A stretch of 64,000 bases of DNA from contig OY282434.1 of assembly GCA_958296095.1 (NCBI GenBank), positions 2,634,001 through 2,698,000 on the forward strand, given 5' to 3'. The notes under the pieces were generated by a model. That model made no database searches, was not told the origin of the DNA, and was given only the letters and a program-made list of their open reading frames with translations. This document shows positions 62,744 through 64,000 of this stretch, piece after piece (the first letter of the stretch is position 1; each line of letters starts with the position of its first letter). Position numbers and translations under genes: made by a program. Origin of the DNA: an uncultured Oligoflexales bacterium. Lineage in GTDB: Bacteria; Bdellovibrionota_B; Oligoflexia; Oligoflexales; JAPPIL01.

Positions 62744-63570
62744 TTTTCGGCCCCCGCGACAAACTCCCGCACATAATCGTCGGCAGGATGGTTGATTATT
62801 TCGTCGGGCGTGCCAATCTGCACGATGCGACCGCTCTTCATCATGGCGATGCGATCGCCGATGTTGACTGCTTCGGCGAGGTCATGGGTAATGAACACCG
62901 TCGTCTTTTGTAACTGTGCCGCAATGTCCTTGAATTCCTGCTGCAGCTGCCGCCTTATCAAGGGGTCGAGGGCCGAAAACGGCTCGTCCATCAATAGCAG
63001 CGACGGGTCAGAAGCGAGCGCCCGTGCCAAGCCTACCCGCTGCTGCATACCACCCGACAGCTGTGCTGGGTAGCGTTCCTCGTGCCCGCTAAGGTTGACC
63101 AACGCCAGACAATCACGTGCTACCTGCCAGGATCGTGCTTGTGCTTCACCTCGGATGGCCAAGGGCAAGATGACGTTGTCACGCACCGTCAGATGTGGCA
63201 GCAGGGCCATGTGCTGAAAAACCATGCCAATCTCATGCGCCCGCAGACGGCGGAGTTCTTTGGGTTTGAGGGCCAGCAAGTCACGTCCAAACACGTGGAT
63301 GCTGCCAGCAGTTGGTTCGATGAGACGGTTGAGATGCCGCACTACCGTGGACTTGCCCGAGCCCGACAAGCCCATGACACAGAAAATTTCGCCCCGCCGC
63401 ACGTCGAAGGAGCAGTCAGCTACCCCGATGTGGCAATCGTACTCCATGTAAACTTCGGAAGCAGTCAACTGGCGTTGCTGCAGCGCGGTGATTACCTCGG
63501 CACCGCGCTCTCCGAAAATTTTCCACACACCTTCGAGCCTAATAACCTCGTCGGTGTCTAGCGCAGCCAA
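62740..63570 (-). CDS. proV: Glycine betaine/proline ABC transporter ATPase ProV
   Basis: 276 aa. Walker A GLSGSGKST, signature LSGGMQQRVGLARAL, Walker B LLLMDEPFSALD, and the H-loop in FITHDLAEAV are intact. It is shorter than E. coli ProV because it lacks the C-terminal tandem CBS regulatory domains. It overlaps proX by 13 bp upstream and proW by 4 bp downstream. Confidence 0.93.
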   Translation of the reverse strand: MAALDTDEVIRLEGVWKIFGERGAEVITALQQRQLTASEVYMEYDCHIGVADCSFDVRRGEIFCVMGLSGSGKSTVVRHLNRLIEPTAGSIHVFGRDLLALKPKELRRLRAHEIGMVFQHMALLPHLTVRDNVILPLAIRGEAQARSWQVARDCLALVNLSGHEERYPAQLSGGMQQRVGLARALASDPSLLLMDEPFSALDPLIRRQLQQEFKDIAAQLQKTTVFITHDLAEAVNIGDRIAMMKSGRIVQIGTPDEIINHPADDYVREFVAGAEK

Positions 63571-64000
63571 CTATCGACCAACGCAGAATTTTTCTGCACC
63601 CACTCTTTGGCGAACTGGTCGGCAGGAGTTTTCTTGACCACGAGCGCGTAAGTCATCTCAGTGGTGGACTTGTTGTCGATGTCAACTTTGGACAACATTT
63701 TCGCGACGGGGGGGTGAGTCTTTTCTAGCGAGGCGGCGTAATAAACATACATTGCGGCTTTCTTCCACGCGGTCATGGCGCGTGATTTCTGCAACCAATC
63801 GGGATCTTCGGTCGGCTTTACTACCTTCCACTGGGAGGGATCGTGTGGCTCTTCTTGCAATTTTTGTAAGTCATAGAGCATGAAGACATGATGCGGCGAG
63901 TAGAAGTAAAAGACGATATTTTGCTTCTTGGCAACCGCGGCATCAATCTCTCCCAGCGCCAGTGCCTCGTCCATTTCTTTCAGCTGCATCGTCTGGTCAT
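63558..64000 (-). CDS. proX: Glycine betaine substrate-binding protein ProX, N-terminus beyond window
   Basis: The frame is open to the window edge; at least 146 residues of the C-terminal lobe are seen. IDAAVAKKQNIVFYFYSPHHVF and the final TADQFAKEW-like segment (TPADQFAKEWVQKNSALVDSW) match OpuAC/ProX-type binding proteins. Its 3' end overlaps proV by 13 bp, giving operon order proX-proV-proW. Confidence 0.88.
   Translation of the reverse strand, partial: DQTMQLKEMDEALALGEIDAAVAKKQNIVFYFYSPHHVFMLYDLQKLQEEPHDPSQWKVVKPTEDPDWLQKSRAMTAWKKAAMYVYYAASLEKTHPPVAKMLSKVDIDNKSTTEMTYALVVKKTPADQFAKEWVQKNSALVDSWLR

Noticed and set aside
1-64000. tRNA or rRNA genes
   Set aside because: Looked for in the intergenic gaps and none recognised; the gaps hold repeats, the 6S RNA or short promoter regions.

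Overview
The window looks like the chromosome of a Gram-negative bacterium. It has Sec signal peptides, at least nine lipobox lipoproteins, a secretin, 6S RNA, RpoD, RuvAB, MetK, SurE and a ProXVW osmoprotectant transporter. Base composition is near 50% GC and GTG/TTG starts are frequent. The many von Willebrand A (VWA) lipoproteins, PilZ and HAMP proteins and the style of RpoD suggest a Bdellovibrionota/Oligoflexia-like or other former deltaproteobacterial lineage. That placement is inference; no rRNA gene is present to settle it.

Layout. 0-0.9 kb: the 3' part of a HExxH peptidase-like gene. 0.9-7.4 kb (minus): a complete MoxR / DUF58 / VWA / DUF4159 / membrane-protein operon with overlapping genes. 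7.4-10.5 kb: repeat clusters around a damaged Rpn-family nuclease gene. 10.6-15.3 kb (plus): three paralogous small envelope proteins around a two-gene ABC-2 exporter, then surE. 15.4-18.3 kb (minus): a His/Gly/Tyr-repeat lipoprotein, and a PP2C phosphatase coupled to a GYF_2 membrane protein. 18.4-20.8 kb: a TPR/barrel-like protein and a PilZ protein. 20.9-21.8 kb: repeat cluster with inverted ends. 21.9-25.5 kb: lipoprotein, Ste24 peptidase, 6S RNA, aminotransferase. 25.5-29.9 kb: a secreted kinase-fold protein behind a consensus promoter, between two repeat clusters. 29.9-34.7 kb: tandem VWA lipoproteins. 34.8-39 kb: repeat cluster, NERD-helicase-cold-shock fusion, lipoprotein. 39-47.6 kb: rpoD, VWA lipoprotein pair, and metK-HAMP-ruvA-ruvB. 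47.7-50.3 kb: repeats around a second Rpn gene. 50.3-60.9 kb: secreted protein, secretin, gshB, a two-domain Clp-type AAA+ ATPase with a signal peptide, lipoproteins, a PilZ response regulator operon and an NlpC/P60-like secreted protein. 60.9-64 kb: ferredoxin and proXVW, with proX cut by the edge.

The dominant unusual feature is a family of mosaic, modular repeats. It fills every intergenic gap longer than about 300 bp and by my boundaries covers about 7 kb (roughly 11%). Clusters share near-identical blocks of 170-370 bp. One cluster has 10-bp inverted ends flanked by a 12-bp direct repeat. One copy is fused in frame to an Rpn-family PD-(D/E)XK nuclease, and both Rpn loci are bracketed by repeats. 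An Rpn-associated mobile repeat system is a reasonable hypothesis. A second theme is export: ATP-using folds (a Hsp100 ATPase and a kinase-like protein) that carry Sec signal peptides.
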